Notes under the pieces: generated by a model
Told to the model about the DNA's origin: nothing
Database searches by the model: none
The model's input: the letters and a program-made list of their open reading frames with translations, nothing else
Origin: Noviherbaspirillum soli
Lineage (GTDB): Bacteria; Pseudomonadota; Gammaproteobacteria; Burkholderiales; Burkholderiaceae_D
DNA length: 64,000 nt
Direction of reading: 5' to 3'
NCBI RefSeq assembly: GCF_015352955.1
Contig: NZ_JACYOX010000001.1
Location: 248,001 to 312,000 of the forward strand
Translations under genes and position numbers: made by a program
In this document: positions 34,349 to 46,280 of the stretch, piece after piece
Layout of the letters: each line of letters opens with the position of its first letter
Numbering within the stretch: position 1 is the stretch's first letter

Positions 34349-36996
34349 AACTGACGCTACCGCAACGGGGTAGCGCTTACACCGGCCCGGATATCTTCCG
34401 CGCCGGTTCGCTTTTTCTTTATGCCAGCCTGCTGGTGGAGACCGGCGTGCTGCTGTGGATAGCGCATCCCGGATCGGCAGGCGTCGTCAAGGTGGCCCTG
34501 TTCGTGGTGGGCGTGCTGGCGACCGTCGCCATGGTGCGCCTGCTCAGGCCCGGCTTGCTTTTGCTCGGCAGGCGCCACGTCCTGATGGAACTGCTGGCAT
34601 CCTGCACCGCTATCGGCATGCTGTCGGTGCAGGCGCAGTTGCCGATAGCGCCGTTGCCGTGGTGGATAGGCCTGGCCGGCGTGTTTCCGCTGGTCCTGCC
34701 GGCGCCGCATGCCATGGCGGTGATTCTCGGCATCTCGGCAACCGGCGTGCTGACCAGCGTTGCGGGCGGCAGTCAGCCCGAAGACTGGCTGCCCGGGTTT
34801 TTCGTCACCCTGTTTGCCGGCCTGCTGTCCACCTGGCTTTCGCGCGCGATGGAGATGAACCTGGCGTCGCTGGAACAGGCGCTGACCAACGAGCGCCGCT
34901 TCAATGTGATTGCACGGGCAGCCAAGCATGTGTTCATGATCACTGACCGGCATTTCAACACGACCTACATCAACCCGGCAGTCAATGACGTGCTTGGCTA
35001 CACCGAGCACGAGATGACCAGCGGCGCCGTGCCCGAGATCCATCCGGATGATCTCGCGCGTCGAAACGACAACCTGCGCCTGCTGCGACGCACCCCCGGC
35101 ACCAGCCTGGCGATGAAACTGCGCATCAGGCATCGTGAAGGCAACTGGGTATGGCTTGAAATCCGCGGCTACAACATGCTGCATGATCCGGCCATCAAGG
35201 GCCTGGTGTTCAGCATCGAGGACATCAGCGCGCGTGTCGAGGCCGAGCGCAAGCTCATGGAAGAACATGCGCTCCTGCGCACGGTGCTCGACCTCAATCC
35301 GGCCATGATCTATGCAAAGGACCGGGAAGGCCGCTTCACCATCACCAACGCCAGCTTTCAAAGGCACAACGGCTGTACCTCCGACATCGAGCTGCATGGC
35401 AAGACTTCGGAGGAACTGCAGGCGCTGCAGAAGGCGCGCGGCCGGATGTTCGTCAATCCGGATGCGGCGCATCGGCTTCACCTGCAGGACATGAACGTCA
35501 TACGCAGCGGCGTGCCGGTGGAAAACCTTGAAGTGCAGGACTTGCGGGATGGCGAAGCGGAGCGCTGGTACCGCACCTTCAAATATCCGCTGCGCGATGC
35601 CAATGGCGTGACATCGGGCATGCTGGGCATCGTGCGCGACGTCACCGATAGCAAGGAATATGAAATGCGGCTGGAACACCTGGCCATGCATGATGCCCTG
35701 ACCGGGCTGCCCAACAGGCGCTATGTGCTCAAGGCCATTGCCGACCAGATCGCTCCGGAGGGCCAGAGGCCGCCGCAGGTTTCGGTGCTCTATCTCGACC
35801 TGGATTTCTTCAAGAGCGTCAACGACACCCATGGCCATGACATGGGAGACCGCTGCCTGATCGAACTGGCGCGCCGCATCCAGTCCACCGCCGGTCCGCA
35901 GGACATGGTGGCCCGCTTTGGCGGCGACGAATTCATCGTGCTGACCCATGACAGCACCGAGGTCGCCTGTGAACGCGCGGCAGCCTTGCTGAACATCCTG
36001 GCCGAGCCGATCATGGTGGGCGATATCGTGGTCAAGCTTCATGCAAGCATCGGCGTGGCGCAATTGTTACCCGAGCACCGTACGCCCTCTGAGCTGATCA
36101 GGGACGCCGATGCCGCGATGTACCAGGCCAAGGAGCGCGGCCGCAATCGCGCGCAACTGTTCAATGCCCAGCTCCAGCTGTCAACGACGCGCCGCGCACA
36201 AATGGATGTGGCGCTGCGCTTCGCACTGGAACGCCAGGAGTTGACCCTGGTCTACCAGCCGCAGGTTGCGCTGGCCGACGGCCGGCTGTGCGGCTTTGAA
36301 CTCCTGATGCGCTGGAACAGCCCGCAGTATGGCGAGATCAAGCCTGACGACTTCATCCCGATCGCGGAAAGTTCGGGGATGGTGGTGCCCATCGGCCTGT
36401 GGGCGCTGGAGCAAGCCTGCATCCAGTTGAAGCAGTGGCATCAGAAGTATCCGCGCAAGACAGCGCTGACCCTGGGCGTGAACGTGTCGATGCGGCAGCT
36501 GATGCATTCTTCCTTCATCGGGGAAGTGGCGCAGATACTTGAACGCACGGGCGTGATGCCCCAGTTCATCGAACTGGAACTGACCGAGTCTTCGGCCATG
36601 GCCAATCCGCAGCAGACCATCGAGAACCTGGCCAGGCTCAAGAGCCTGGGCCTGCGCCTGGCGCTGGACGATTTCGGCACCGGCTATTCTTCACTGGCCT
36701 ATCTGCAAAGGTTACCCATCGACGTGTTGAAGATTGACCGTGCCTTCGCGCGCGGCCTAGGCCAGGAGAGCAACGATGCCGGCATCGTGCAGCTGATCCT
36801 GACACTGGCCCAGCTGCTGGAACTCGACACGATCGCCGAGGGCGTGGAGACGGCCGAACAGGTCGCCGCCCTGCGGCGCATGGGCTGTCGGATGGGACAG
36901 GGTTATTTCTTCTCGGCCGGCGTGCCTGCCGCCCAGGCCGAGCATCTGCTTTCTGCCGACAGCGCGTACTCGCTGTCATCCAGCATACCGGCCTGA
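34345..36996 (+). CDS. Membrane PAS-PAS-GGDEF-EAL cyclic-di-GMP signalling protein
   Basis: 883 residues: an N-terminal membrane region of about five to six helices (1-165), two PAS domains (about 195-300 and 308-440), GGDEF (about 450-605) and EAL (about 620-870). The cyclase motif is intact (ARFGGDEF, residues 526-530), but the inhibitory RxxD site reads GPQD. The phosphodiesterase residues look complete: FELLMRW in place of EAL (Glu652), [27 protein letters not shown] and AEGVET. It could make or break c-di-GMP depending on the PAS signal. It starts 4 bases before the purT stop, so it is translationally coupled to purine synthesis. Confidence 0.93.
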   Translation: MKLTLPQRGSAYTGPDIFRAGSLFLYASLLVETGVLLWIAHPGSAGVVKVALFVVGVLATVAMVRLLRPGLLLLGRRHVLMELLASCTAIGMLSVQAQLPIAPLPWWIGLAGVFPLVLPAPHAMAVILGISATGVLTSVAGGSQPEDWLPGFFVTLFAGLLSTWLSRAMEMNLASLEQALTNERRFNVIARAAKHVFMITDRHFNTTYINPAVNDVLGYTEHEMTSGAVPEIHPDDLARRNDNLRLLRRTPGTSLAMKLRIRHREGNWVWLEIRGYNMLHDPAIKGLVFSIEDISARVEAERKLMEEHALLRTVLDLNPAMIYAKDREGRFTITNASFQRHNGCTSDIELHGKTSEELQALQKARGRMFVNPDAAHRLHLQDMNVIRSGVPVENLEVQDLRDGEAERWYRTFKYPLRDANGVTSGMLGIVRDVTDSKEYEMRLEHLAMHDALTGLPNRRYVLKAIADQIAPEGQRPPQVSVLYLDLDFFKSVNDTHGHDMGDRCLIELARRIQSTAGPQDMVARFGGDEFIVLTHDSTEVACERAAALLNILAEPIMVGDIVVKLHASIGVAQLLPEHRTPSELIRDADAAMYQAKERGRNRAQLFNAQLQLSTTRRAQMDVALRFALERQELTLVYQPQVALADGRLCGFELLMRWNSPQYGEIKPDDFIPIAESSGMVVPIGLWALEQACIQLKQWHQKYPRKTALTLGVNVSMRQLMHSSFIGEVAQILERTGVMPQFIELELTESSAMANPQQTIENLARLKSLGLRLALDDFGTGYSSLAYLQRLPIDVLKIDRAFARGLGQESNDAGIVQLILTLAQLLELDTIAEGVETAEQVAALRRMGCRMGQGYFFSAGVPAAQAEHLLSADSAYSLSSSIPA

Positions 36997-37016
36997 GCCG
37001 CGTCCGCGCGGCTCAG
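36993..37016 (+). terminator. Hairpin overlapping the stop of the GGDEF-EAL gene
   Basis: A perfect 10-base inverted repeat (CTGAGCCGCG, 36993-37002, with 37007-37016) and a 4-base loop. There is no T tract, so it may be a weak terminator or a 3' stabiliser. Confidence 0.45.
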
Positions 37017-37266
37017 CGCATCTCCGCATCTCTGCATTTCCCTTAAAGCCTACCCGGCCAGGCGCCAGGAACAATCAAAAAGTCACGGTTACAAAGCTTG
37101 CCGTTTTGATCATGCGCCAGGAATCCCTGTCCTTCAGGCCAGCGCGATGACCGCGGGAACCTGCAAGCCGGACCAGGCCACATCCTGCATCGCTCCCGCG
37201 GCGAGGCCATGGGCCGGCGACCCCCGGCATGCCATATATCCCATGCAAGACCATTCGTCTTTAACC

Positions 37267-37273
37267 AAAGGAG
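37267..37273 (+). promoter_or_regulatory. Strong Shine-Dalgarno fixing the start of the first disordered-protein gene
   Basis: AAAGGAG lies 5 bases before the ATG at 37279. The longer open frame, starting at 37147, has no comparable site, so translation very likely begins at 37279. Confidence 0.75.
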
Positions 37274-37278
37274 AAGTA

Positions 37279-38706
<1,428 letters not shown>

Positions 38707-38880
38707 CAGCGTGGTTGCGCTGGCGCCTGCAGCATGGCCACCGTGATCCCGGCAATGGCAGACACACATCCACATTCCTTGCTGCACGCCAGGCAATGGT
38801 CTGAACGAGGCCGCGATGGCGTCGTTCGGGACCGTCGGTAGGCGATCCCGAGAGCAGCCACTCCTGAAGAGGTAAGAAGC

Positions 38881-40362
38881 ATGAAACGAGCGTCCACACT
38901 TGACAGACATGGCAGCCCATCGGCCGAGCAACATGCGGCGGCTGCGAAAGCCAGCATCAGCAAGGAGGAAAACGACGTTACGGCCGACAACAAGACATCG
39001 GGTAACTTGCCTTTCAAGAAAATTAAATTAAGTGTCAGAAAAGATAGCGCCTCGGCCAGGAGCGTCAGCCATTCCGGCGAAACTGAACAGCGGCCAACCT
39101 CGCCTGTTTCTTCGCCACGCAGGGAAACCGCAAGTGCCGGGCAAACGATCCAGTCCCATGCCGCCGCCGTGCGCAGCCCCAACGCAAGCGTGCCAGCGCT
39201 GCGCAATGCCAGCAGCAGGCTGTCCCCAGCCACTCAGGCCGCGGAGGCCATGCCGGCGTTGGCCGGCACGCAAGCACAAGCCAGTTCCAGCCGAAGCCAG
39301 GGGAGCCTGCTCGCCCCCGGGACAGACACCACAAGCCGCCGTCAACAATGGCTCGAACAAGACAAGCCTTCCTTTGTTTTTGACGAAATTACCGACCCAT
39401 CGTTGCTGGCCCTGTTCGACACGCCGGTGCTACCTGTCACACCGGCGGCAACGAGGCCACAGTTGAGCGATCGGGAACAAAAGCGGCAACTCCAGCCGAT
39501 TGCAGATGCAATAAAGAAGGCGCTGGAGAGCGTCCTTGCCGATGTGATGCGGAAGTTCATGGGCACCGGCAAACAGGAAGGCGTTCCGACAGCCGAATTC
39601 CAGGCGGCCCATCATGCCTTCTCCGGATTGATGCAGATGTTTAACCGTGCAAAGGTCGCCGCCGTTGATGGACAGGAGGCCGAGATGGTTGCCGAACTGA
39701 ACAGCATTTGCCCGGCGCTGGAAAAATTTATTGCGCGTGGCCTGAAGGATGCCATTCAGCATTTCAGTGCCGAGAGGTCTGAGAAGGAAGATCTGAAGAA
39801 GGGGCTGCGCACCCTTCTGGCCCAGTGCCGCGAATGGCTTGGCGAAGAAAAGGAAGACGCCGTTCGCCCATGGTCCCCCTCGTTTGCGCCGTCAAGCCCG
39901 CAGGGCAGGCAGCGCTCCGTATCCAGCCCGGTGCAGGCGAACGAATCATGGGCAGAAATCGAGGGCGGCAAAATGGGCCGGCTGTCAGCGAGCTTTTCGG
40001 GCCCCATCGGCCTTCATCCGTCGCAACACCGAATTGGGCCATCCATTTTGGGTACGACAGCGACTCTCAGCCCGACATCCACGCCATCGGGCAGCCCACT
40101 GACCAGTCCGGTGCAGAGTCCGAAGGCAGTCGTTAGTCCGAAGGAAAGCACGAAGTCGTTCCGACTCTCTGCGCTGATCGGATCATCTGTATCGCCCCGA
40201 GCCAAGGATGCATCGCGCAAGGATTCTCCCGTCAAAGTTCAAAGCAGGCAGCCCTTGCTGAATGAATCGACATCCCATTCCAGTCCATCGGTTCAACAGG
40301 GTGACAAGCCAGCCACACCTGAGAAGGCAAAGACCGAAAAGAGCAAAAAGAAGTTTCACTGA
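38881..40362 (+). CDS. Ser/Pro-rich disordered protein 2 with central helical domain
   Basis: 493 residues, no recognised family. The N-terminal 190 residues are polar and disordered, with a basic cluster PFKKIKLSVRK (44-54) and repeated SP sites (SPVSSPRRE). A short acidic-hydrophobic stretch, FVFDEITDPSLLALFD, lies at 165-180. A helical domain (about 197-323) follows. The C-terminal 165 residues are again dense in SP/TP: SPTSTPSGSPLTSPVQSPK, VSPRAK, DSPVK, TPEKAK, ending KSKKKFH. No secretion signal or membrane helix is seen. GAGG precedes the ATG. Starts 174 bases after gene 1 and shares its composition and domain plan, so the two are probably distant paralogues or parts of one system. Confidence 0.76.
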   Translation: MKRASTLDRHGSPSAEQHAAAAKASISKEENDVTADNKTSGNLPFKKIKLSVRKDSASARSVSHSGETEQRPTSPVSSPRRETASAGQTIQSHAAAVRSPNASVPALRNASSRLSPATQAAEAMPALAGTQAQASSSRSQGSLLAPGTDTTSRRQQWLEQDKPSFVFDEITDPSLLALFDTPVLPVTPAATRPQLSDREQKRQLQPIADAIKKALESVLADVMRKFMGTGKQEGVPTAEFQAAHHAFSGLMQMFNRAKVAAVDGQEAEMVAELNSICPALEKFIARGLKDAIQHFSAERSEKEDLKKGLRTLLAQCREWLGEEKEDAVRPWSPSFAPSSPQGRQRSVSSPVQANESWAEIEGGKMGRLSASFSGPIGLHPSQHRIGPSILGTTATLSPTSTPSGSPLTSPVQSPKAVVSPKESTKSFRLSALIGSSVSPRAKDASRKDSPVKVQSRQPLLNESTSHSSPSVQQGDKPATPEKAKTEKSKKKFH

Positions 40363-40541
40363 GCATTCGGAGCGCTTACGCGCCTGACAGGATCAGGCGG
40401 ATGCGCATGAATCCGGCGCCGCAGGAAGGCGCGCCGCCGAGGCGACGCACGGCCGCGCAACCCCGGTTTCGACCTGGCTGTATCGACAGGCTGGCCGGGC
40501 CGGAAGCATTTCAGATCACCTTCAACCATGCAAAGGCAACC

Positions 40542-41606
40542 ATGCAAACCAGCAAGGCAAACCAATCCCCGGAGCGCCGGACAAACTCGACACCGGCCGC
40601 CAAACCTGCACAGAGTTCCTTACCCGCCTCTTCGTCACAGCCGTCGTCCGCACTGACTTCCCGCCCCGAGCTTCCATCGCTGTTCCCGAACGCCGTTGGG
40701 CCGGGGGATGCAAGCCAGCAGGGGCACGCTGCACAGACCTCCAGCCCCAGATTCAAGCCTGTCGTGGCCGCCACTTCAGACGTCAATAAAACAAAGGGCG
40801 AAGATGTCACGGCAAAATCAGCGATGGCTGCCGGGACCAAACGCGCCCGCGACGGCAAGGATGGCCCGGAAGCAAAGCCTTCCAGCACGGAGCCGCGAGA
40901 TCACAGGAAATCCTCAGGAAAGCCGCGCTCCAAGGGCTCTGAACTTGCAGACCACAATCAAGCTGAAAGCGCTTCGCAGCATCCGACCAAGCGAGCCCGG
41001 AAAGACGGCAGGAGCATCAAGTCAGACAAGGGCCATCGACCCAAGCCAGCCAACGACGGCGCCACTCACACTGAGGCACATTCGCCGCGCCCGAAAATCA
41101 TACCGATCCTGACGCTGTCGAATCAGGTTGCCACATCCGACTCCGAGCCCGGAAGTCCCACTTCCTGGAAGAACGGCGCCCAAAGCCCGCGAGCCAGCGC
41201 GGCTAACCGCGCGTCAATCACGCTTGCACCCAGGAGAAACAGCAACGCCAGCGCGATCGAACGAACGTCGCCGGCAAGGCAGGTGGAAAATCCGCCGACT
41301 GACAAACCGGCTGCGCTCGACACCGCCTCCTCCACGCCGGTAATGCCCAACGACGACTTCGCCTTCTCCGCCTGCGACCTGGACAAAGAGGGCGTCATGT
41401 GCGTCGTCGCCGATTCGGCCGAGCAAGGCAAGCAGGGACAGGCTGCGCCAGTGCCGGCATCGCCGGAAGAAGGCGTGCTGACACATCGCCAAGCCAGCAC
41501 GCCGCCGGCTCAGCAGGCGTTACCGGGGCAGTTCGCTCTGGCGCCAGATATGACGGCACTGATGGACGAGCTTGACGCCGCGCTGGCGAAGCCCATCGAG
41601 ATGTAG
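40542..41606 (+). CDS. Ser/Pro-rich disordered protein 3 with KRARK-type basic clusters
   Basis: 354 residues from the ATG at 40542; an in-frame ATG at 40401 would add 47 residues of arginine-rich sequence, and neither has a strong Shine-Dalgarno. Almost the whole chain is polar and disordered. It holds two nuclear-localisation-like clusters (TKRARDGK, about 99-106, and TKRARKDGR, about 149-157) and SP sites (QSPERR, SSPRFK, HSPRPK, GSPTS, QSPRAS, TSPARQ). The end holds DDFAFSACDLD (about 271-281) and a C-terminal acidic amphipathic helix, DMTALMDELDAALAK. It lacks the helical domain of the other two. Last of the three, ending 30 bases before the convergent acylase gene. Confidence 0.72.
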   Translation: MQTSKANQSPERRTNSTPAAKPAQSSLPASSSQPSSALTSRPELPSLFPNAVGPGDASQQGHAAQTSSPRFKPVVAATSDVNKTKGEDVTAKSAMAAGTKRARDGKDGPEAKPSSTEPRDHRKSSGKPRSKGSELADHNQAESASQHPTKRARKDGRSIKSDKGHRPKPANDGATHTEAHSPRPKIIPILTLSNQVATSDSEPGSPTSWKNGAQSPRASAANRASITLAPRRNSNASAIERTSPARQVENPPTDKPAALDTASSTPVMPNDDFAFSACDLDKEGVMCVVADSAEQGKQGQAAPVPASPEEGVLTHRQASTPPAQQALPGQFALAPDMTALMDELDAALAKPIEM

Positions 41607-41636
41607 CCAGGCCAGGCCAGGGCAGCGCGACTGGGC

Positions 41637-44063
41637 TCAGGGGCGCAGCGACAAGGTGCCGATCTGCTCCTTTTCCACTTGCTCGCGGACGGTGCGCATC
41701 GGCAGATAAGCCGCATCCACCCAACGCTGCGCAAAATTGCTGTAGAGCGGCGACAGCATATTGCCCGACTGCCCGGTGGAATGCATGAAGCGGGAATTTT
41801 CCAGATTGGACAAGTCGTACAGTGCGCGCAGGCTCGCCGCATGATGATTCGTATAGGGCGCTGCATCATCCCGCAGGTTGTTGCGCCCGACGTTGACCGT
41901 GTAGGTGTCACCCGGCGAAGGCAGCCTGAGGTCGAAATAGGGCGCCAGCGCCGGCACTTTCGAGAACGGCCGATGCTCTGACAGCGCCTCGTGCGCCGAG
42001 CCCCAGCGCCATGATGTCATCTGCTCGCCATAGCGCTTGCGCAGGTCGGCAAGCGCTGCCTCCAGCGAATCGGACAGCACATCCACGCATCTGGGAAGGG
42101 ATTGCGCGCCCTGCGCACCGCCGCACCAGGGATTGCCGGCGTCCATCGTGCGCAAGGCGTTGACGGCAGGTTGATGCACATTGCGCAGTTCCCAGAAATC
42201 CTTCATCAGCGCTTCGCCCAGCGGCTTGGCAAACAACTGGCGCGACAGTTCGCGCAGCCAGGCGTTATAGACCAGCGGTTCGAAGCGGCCCGCTTCCATG
42301 CTGCCATCCCAGCCGCCAAGCGCCTTCAAGGCAGCACCGCCCTGCTCCGACTTCGGCTGGGCTTTGGCGAGCAGGGGCAGCATCTCGCGCGCAGCAAGGG
42401 ACACCACGTCTTTCTGGATTACGGCAAAGCTGTCCAGGTCATGCAGCGGCGCGCCTTCCAGCATGGCGGCAATGCGGTTGGCACGGTAAGGCAAGGTCCA
42501 TTCGCTGGTCAGGAAATGCGGATAGGCTGGGCCAACCACTTTCTGGTTGGCGGTCACGATCTGCTGCGACATCGGGTTGTACTGGCGCGGCAATTCATCG
42601 AAGGGAATGAAGCCGGCCCAGTCGTAACGCGCATCCCAGCCCGGGGCTGGCGCCAGGCCTTTCAGATCATTGTCGCGGCGGCGGATCGGCACCCGCGCAG
42701 GCGCGACGAAACCAATATTGCCTGCCACGTCGGCATAGACGACGTTCTGCTGCGGCGCGCCGAAGTCGCGCATGGCCGCCAGGAACTCTTCCCAGTCATG
42801 CGCCCGGTTGAGGTGCAGGCTGGCCTGGAAAGTCAGGTCATCCGGCCGCAATGCGGTCCAGGAAAATGCCATTACATGGGTTCGGGCGTCCATCGGCGCC
42901 CGGTCAGCCAGCGGCAATGCGCCGCTGATGACCGGGCCATGGCGTGTCACGCGCACGGCCAACTGCACGTCCGGTTCACCCTTGATGCGGATGGTTTCCG
43001 TGCGCTGCTCGAAATTGGCCCACCCGTCCGGGGTACGGTATTGAGCGGGATTTTCCGGATTGACCTGCTCGATATACAGGTCCTGCACATCGGAAGCCGT
43101 ATTCGTCAGGCCCCATGCGATCCGGTCGGTGCGGCCAATGATGACTGCGGGCAGACCGGGCAAGGTCGCGCCGATCACGTTCAGGCCCGGTGCGGAAAGA
43201 TGGGCGAAGTACCAGAGCGCCGGCGCGCTCAGGCCGAGATGGGGGTCATTGGCCAGCAGCGGCTTGCCGGTGCGGCTGCGCGCTCCGCCCAGCACCCAGT
43301 TGTTCGAGCCCATGCCTTCCACCAGTGATGGCGGCGCAATGGCTGACACTTTCTCCAGTTGAGAGGTGACGCCAGCCAGCGAACGGTAAAGCCCGGTGTA
43401 GTCCTGCGTATGAAGCGGGGCATCGCCCGGATAGGGCGGCAGGAAGGCCTGGATACGCGTCATGTCCAGCTTCTGGGACAGACGCATGCGGAGCAGTTCC
43501 TGCGTCCAGTTTGCGCTCAGGTCCCACGCCATCATCGTCATCCAGGCGATCGAGTCGGCCGCTTCCCAGGGAGCCGGGGCCGGCGCGCCTGTCAGCAGGA
43601 ACTCCGGCGGCAGCGGTCCGGAACGCTGCTCAAGATAGCGGTTGACGCCTTCTGCATAGGCTTCCAGCGCTGCCCGCGCATCCGGCGCCAGATTCTGCAC
43701 GATGGCCTGGGCATTGCGCCTCACGCCCAGGGTACGCAGGAAACGGTCGGTGTCCACCGCCTTCGGGCCGAGGACCTCGGCGACCCTGCCCGCGGCGATG
43801 CGGCGGTTCATCTCCATCTGCCACAGCCGGTCCTGCGCATGCACCACGCCCAGCGCGAAATAGGCGTCGTGGGCCGACTTGGCATAGATATGCGGAATAC
43901 CTTCCTTGTCGCGCACCACATCGACCGGACTCTGCAAGCCGTTCATGCTGAGTTCGCCGCTGGTCTTGGGCAGGCTCGCGCTGCGGTACCAGAAAAAGCC
44001 GGCTGCAATCAGCAGCAGCAATGCGGCAAGTGCGAGGGCGGCAATTCTTGCGATGGATTTCAT
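41637..44063 (-). CDS. Penicillin acylase family protein (N-terminal nucleophile hydrolase; possible acyl-homoserine-lactone acylase)
   Basis: 808 residues, full length for the family. An N-terminal membrane anchor or signal (about 1-27) is followed by an alpha chain, a spacer and a beta chain. Self-cleavage should expose Ser253 in EGMGSNNWVLGG. Supporting blocks are GIPHIYAKSAHDAYFALG, VHAQDRLWQMEMNRR, LANDPHLGLSAPALWYF, IGRTDRIAWGLTN and YADVAGNIGFVAPARVPIR. Members hydrolyse amides such as penicillins or acyl-homoserine lactones (PvdQ, QuiP types); which one applies cannot be told. The ATG at 44063 is the first clear start. The product acts in the periplasm. Confidence 0.92.
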   Translation of the reverse strand: MKSIARIAALALAALLLLIAAGFFWYRSASLPKTSGELSMNGLQSPVDVVRDKEGIPHIYAKSAHDAYFALGVVHAQDRLWQMEMNRRIAAGRVAEVLGPKAVDTDRFLRTLGVRRNAQAIVQNLAPDARAALEAYAEGVNRYLEQRSGPLPPEFLLTGAPAPAPWEAADSIAWMTMMAWDLSANWTQELLRMRLSQKLDMTRIQAFLPPYPGDAPLHTQDYTGLYRSLAGVTSQLEKVSAIAPPSLVEGMGSNNWVLGGARSRTGKPLLANDPHLGLSAPALWYFAHLSAPGLNVIGATLPGLPAVIIGRTDRIAWGLTNTASDVQDLYIEQVNPENPAQYRTPDGWANFEQRTETIRIKGEPDVQLAVRVTRHGPVISGALPLADRAPMDARTHVMAFSWTALRPDDLTFQASLHLNRAHDWEEFLAAMRDFGAPQQNVVYADVAGNIGFVAPARVPIRRRDNDLKGLAPAPGWDARYDWAGFIPFDELPRQYNPMSQQIVTANQKVVGPAYPHFLTSEWTLPYRANRIAAMLEGAPLHDLDSFAVIQKDVVSLAAREMLPLLAKAQPKSEQGGAALKALGGWDGSMEAGRFEPLVYNAWLRELSRQLFAKPLGEALMKDFWELRNVHQPAVNALRTMDAGNPWCGGAQGAQSLPRCVDVLSDSLEAALADLRKRYGEQMTSWRWGSAHEALSEHRPFSKVPALAPYFDLRLPSPGDTYTVNVGRNNLRDDAAPYTNHHAASLRALYDLSNLENSRFMHSTGQSGNMLSPLYSNFAQRWVDAAYLPMRTVREQVEKEQIGTLSLRP

Positions 44064-44144
44064 TGGCAATAAATAACGGGATGAAGCGAAAAAAACGGAA
44101 TTGTCGGCTGCTTGTGATTAGCCAACCGCATTGCGCTCGGGCGC

Positions 44145-44180
44145 AAAAACGGGCGCAAGGCAACAAGCCCTTGCGCCCGT
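44145..44180 (-). terminator. Rho-independent terminator of ybiT
   Basis: On the minus strand a 12-base perfect stem (44169-44180 with 44149-44160) closes an 8-base loop and runs into a T tract (A run at 44145-44149 on the plus strand). It lies about 20 bases past the ybiT stop. Confidence 0.93.
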
Positions 44181-44200
44181 CGGCACAGACAGGGTGACCC

Positions 44201-45799
44201 TTATTCGATGCCCTGGCTGGCGAGGTATTCCTCGTAGGTGCCCTGGAAATCGATGATCTGCCCATCCTTGACCTCCAGGATGCGGTTGGCCAGCGACGAC
44301 ACGAATTCCCGGTCATGCGAGACGAAGATCAGGGTGCCGGCATATTTTTCCAGCGCGATGTTCAGGGATTCGATCGACTCCATGTCCATGTGGTTGGTCG
44401 GCTCGTCCATCAGCAGCACGTTGTGACGGCCCAGCATCAGCTTGCCGTACATCATGCGGCCCTTCTCGCCGCCCGACAGCACCCGTACCGGCTTCTTCAC
44501 GTCATCGCCCGAGAACAGCAGGCGGCCCAGGATGGAACGCACGGCCTGGTCGTCGTCGCCTTCCTTGGTCCACTGGTCGATCCAGTCGGTCAGCGTGCGG
44601 TCGGTGGCGAATTCCTCGGTCGGGTCCTGCGGCATGTAGCCCGGATTGGCATTTTCCGCCCATTTCACGTTGCCGTTGTCAGGCTCAAGGCCGCACAGTT
44701 CGCCGCCGATGCAGCGCAACAGCGTGGTCTTACCAGCGCCGTTGGCGCCGATGATGGCGATCTTCTCGCCGGCTTCGACACTGATGCTGAAATTCCTGAA
44801 GATGGGCCGGTCGTAGGTCTTGGAAATGCCCTGCACTTCCACGGCCAGGCGGTGCAGCTTCTTCTCGCCATCGAAGCGGATGAAGGGATTGGCGCGGCTC
44901 GACGGCTTGATGTCGTCGACCTTGATCTTGTCGATCTGCTTGGCGCGCGAGGTGGCCTGGCGGGCCTTGGACTTGTTGGCCGAGAAGCGGCGCACGAAGT
45001 CCTGCAGCTCGGCGACCTTTTCCTTGGCCTTGGCATTCGCGGCCATCTGCTGCGCGCGCGCCTGGGACGATGCCAGCATGTAGTCGTCGTAGTTGCCGGG
45101 ATAGACCTTCAGGGTGCCATAGTCCATGTCGGCCATGTGGGTGCAGACCTGGTTGAGGAAGTGGCGATCATGGGAAATGATGATCATCGTGGAATTGCGT
45201 TGATTCAGCACTTCTTCCAGCCAGCGGATGGTGTTGATGTCGAGGTTGTTGGTCGGTTCGTCCAGCAGCAGGATGTCGGGATTGGAAAACAGCGCCTGCG
45301 CCAGCAGCACCCGCAGCTTCCAGCCCGGCGCGACATTGCTCATCGGTCCCTGGTGCTGCTCGATGGGCACGCCCACGCCCAGCAGCAGTTCGCCGGCGCG
45401 CGCCTCGGCGGTGTAGCCGTCGTACTCGGCGAATTTCGCTTCCAGGTCGGCGGCCTTCATGTAGTCGTCGTCGGTGGCGTCCGGATTGGCATAGATCGCG
45501 TCGCGCTCGCTCATGGCCTGCCACATCTCGGTGTGGCCCATCATCACCACGTCCAGCACCCGCATTTCCTCGAAGGCGAACTGGTCCTGGCGCAGTTTGC
45601 CCAGGCGCTCGTTCTGGTCCAGCATCACATTGCCGGCGCTGGGCTCGAGATCGCCGCCCAGGATCTTCATGAAGGTGGATTTGCCGCAGCCATTGGCGCC
45701 GATCAGACCGTAGCGGTTGCCGTCGCCGAACTTGACGGAAATGTTTTCGAACAGCGGCTTGGGGCCGAACTGCATCGTGATATTGGCGGTGGAAAGCAC
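44201..45799 (-). CDS. ybiT: ABC-F family ATPase YbiT
   Basis: 532 residues with two ATP-binding cassettes and the charged inter-domain (P-site tRNA interaction) linker; no membrane part. ABC-F proteins bind the ribosomal E site and release stalled or starved ribosomes. It follows E. coli YbiT over its whole length. Walker A motifs are GANGCGKST and GANGAGKTT, the signature regions [16 protein letters not shown] and [10 protein letters not shown], the Walker B motifs [11 protein letters not shown] and [11 protein letters not shown], and the end is YLASQGIE. The first cassette uses the VAPGWK variant of the signature, as in YbiT itself. A strong terminator follows. Confidence 0.95.
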   Translation of the reverse strand: MLSTANITMQFGPKPLFENISVKFGDGNRYGLIGANGCGKSTFMKILGGDLEPSAGNVMLDQNERLGKLRQDQFAFEEMRVLDVVMMGHTEMWQAMSERDAIYANPDATDDDYMKAADLEAKFAEYDGYTAEARAGELLLGVGVPIEQHQGPMSNVAPGWKLRVLLAQALFSNPDILLLDEPTNNLDINTIRWLEEVLNQRNSTMIIISHDRHFLNQVCTHMADMDYGTLKVYPGNYDDYMLASSQARAQQMAANAKAKEKVAELQDFVRRFSANKSKARQATSRAKQIDKIKVDDIKPSSRANPFIRFDGEKKLHRLAVEVQGISKTYDRPIFRNFSISVEAGEKIAIIGANGAGKTTLLRCIGGELCGLEPDNGNVKWAENANPGYMPQDPTEEFATDRTLTDWIDQWTKEGDDDQAVRSILGRLLFSGDDVKKPVRVLSGGEKGRMMYGKLMLGRHNVLLMDEPTNHMDMESIESLNIALEKYAGTLIFVSHDREFVSSLANRILEVKDGQIIDFQGTYEEYLASQGIE

Positions 45800-45925
45800 G
45801 GGGAAAATCCTTTACGGCTAAATTGAATAACCGGGGATTTTATCATGCGCGGGATGTCGCCTTCGGCGACGAGGGTAAAGAAGATGTGTGCCTACTGCGG
45901 TCCTTTGAATGCCTTAACCCATGGA

Positions 45926-46159
45926 TCAGCAGAGTTCCAGCCGTTTCTCGATGCGCTGCACCCGTTCCAGCACCTGGTCCATGGTCAGTTGCTGACGTGC
46001 CAGGTCTTCATGCAGGTGAAGATCGCTGCGTCGAAGCTCCATGCATGCCGCATCGACGCCCTGCATGCGCTGCCGGATGGTGGCGGTGTCGGCCTTGATG
46101 TCGGCGACCTCGGCCCGGAGCGCCTTGAGATGCTCGATGACCAGATTGTCCATGCTCAT
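45926..46159 (-). CDS. Small coiled-coil protein
   Basis: 77 residues starting MSMDNLVIEHLKALRAEVAD, with AGGAG 6 bases before the ATG. The heptad-like hydrophobic spacing continues to VLERVQRIEKRLELC. Small proteins of this pattern (an ENLVLEHL-type start and an RIEKRL end) are widespread in proteobacteria, but I know of no assigned function. It lies 121 bases after ldcA on the same strand and is possibly the last gene of that unit. Confidence 0.75.
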   Translation of the reverse strand: MSMDNLVIEHLKALRAEVADIKADTATIRQRMQGVDAACMELRRSDLHLHEDLARQQLTMDQVLERVQRIEKRLELC

Positions 46160-46280
46160 TCTTTTCTCCTGATGGTTCGGGTAAGGAAGGTGATCACGAC
46201 GATCAGACAACTCGCAACTCGCAACTAACAACGCGGGAAAGGCGAAGCTACCCGAAATCTTCGGATACAGCAAACCCAGT

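Noticed and set aside
36298-36306. ELL in place of EAL suspected to inactivate the phosphodiesterase domain
   Set aside because: Only the first Glu binds metal and it is kept; the other catalytic residues (Asn, Glu, Asp-Asp, Lys, Glu) are all present, so loss of activity cannot be concluded.
37147-37278. 44-residue N-terminal extension of the first disordered protein
   Set aside because: No Shine-Dalgarno at the upstream ATG, whereas AAAGGAG lies 5 bases before the ATG at 37279.
44315-45826. 503-residue plus-strand frame opposite ybiT
   Set aside because: The minus strand matches YbiT throughout; the plus frame lacks domains and a Shine-Dalgarno.
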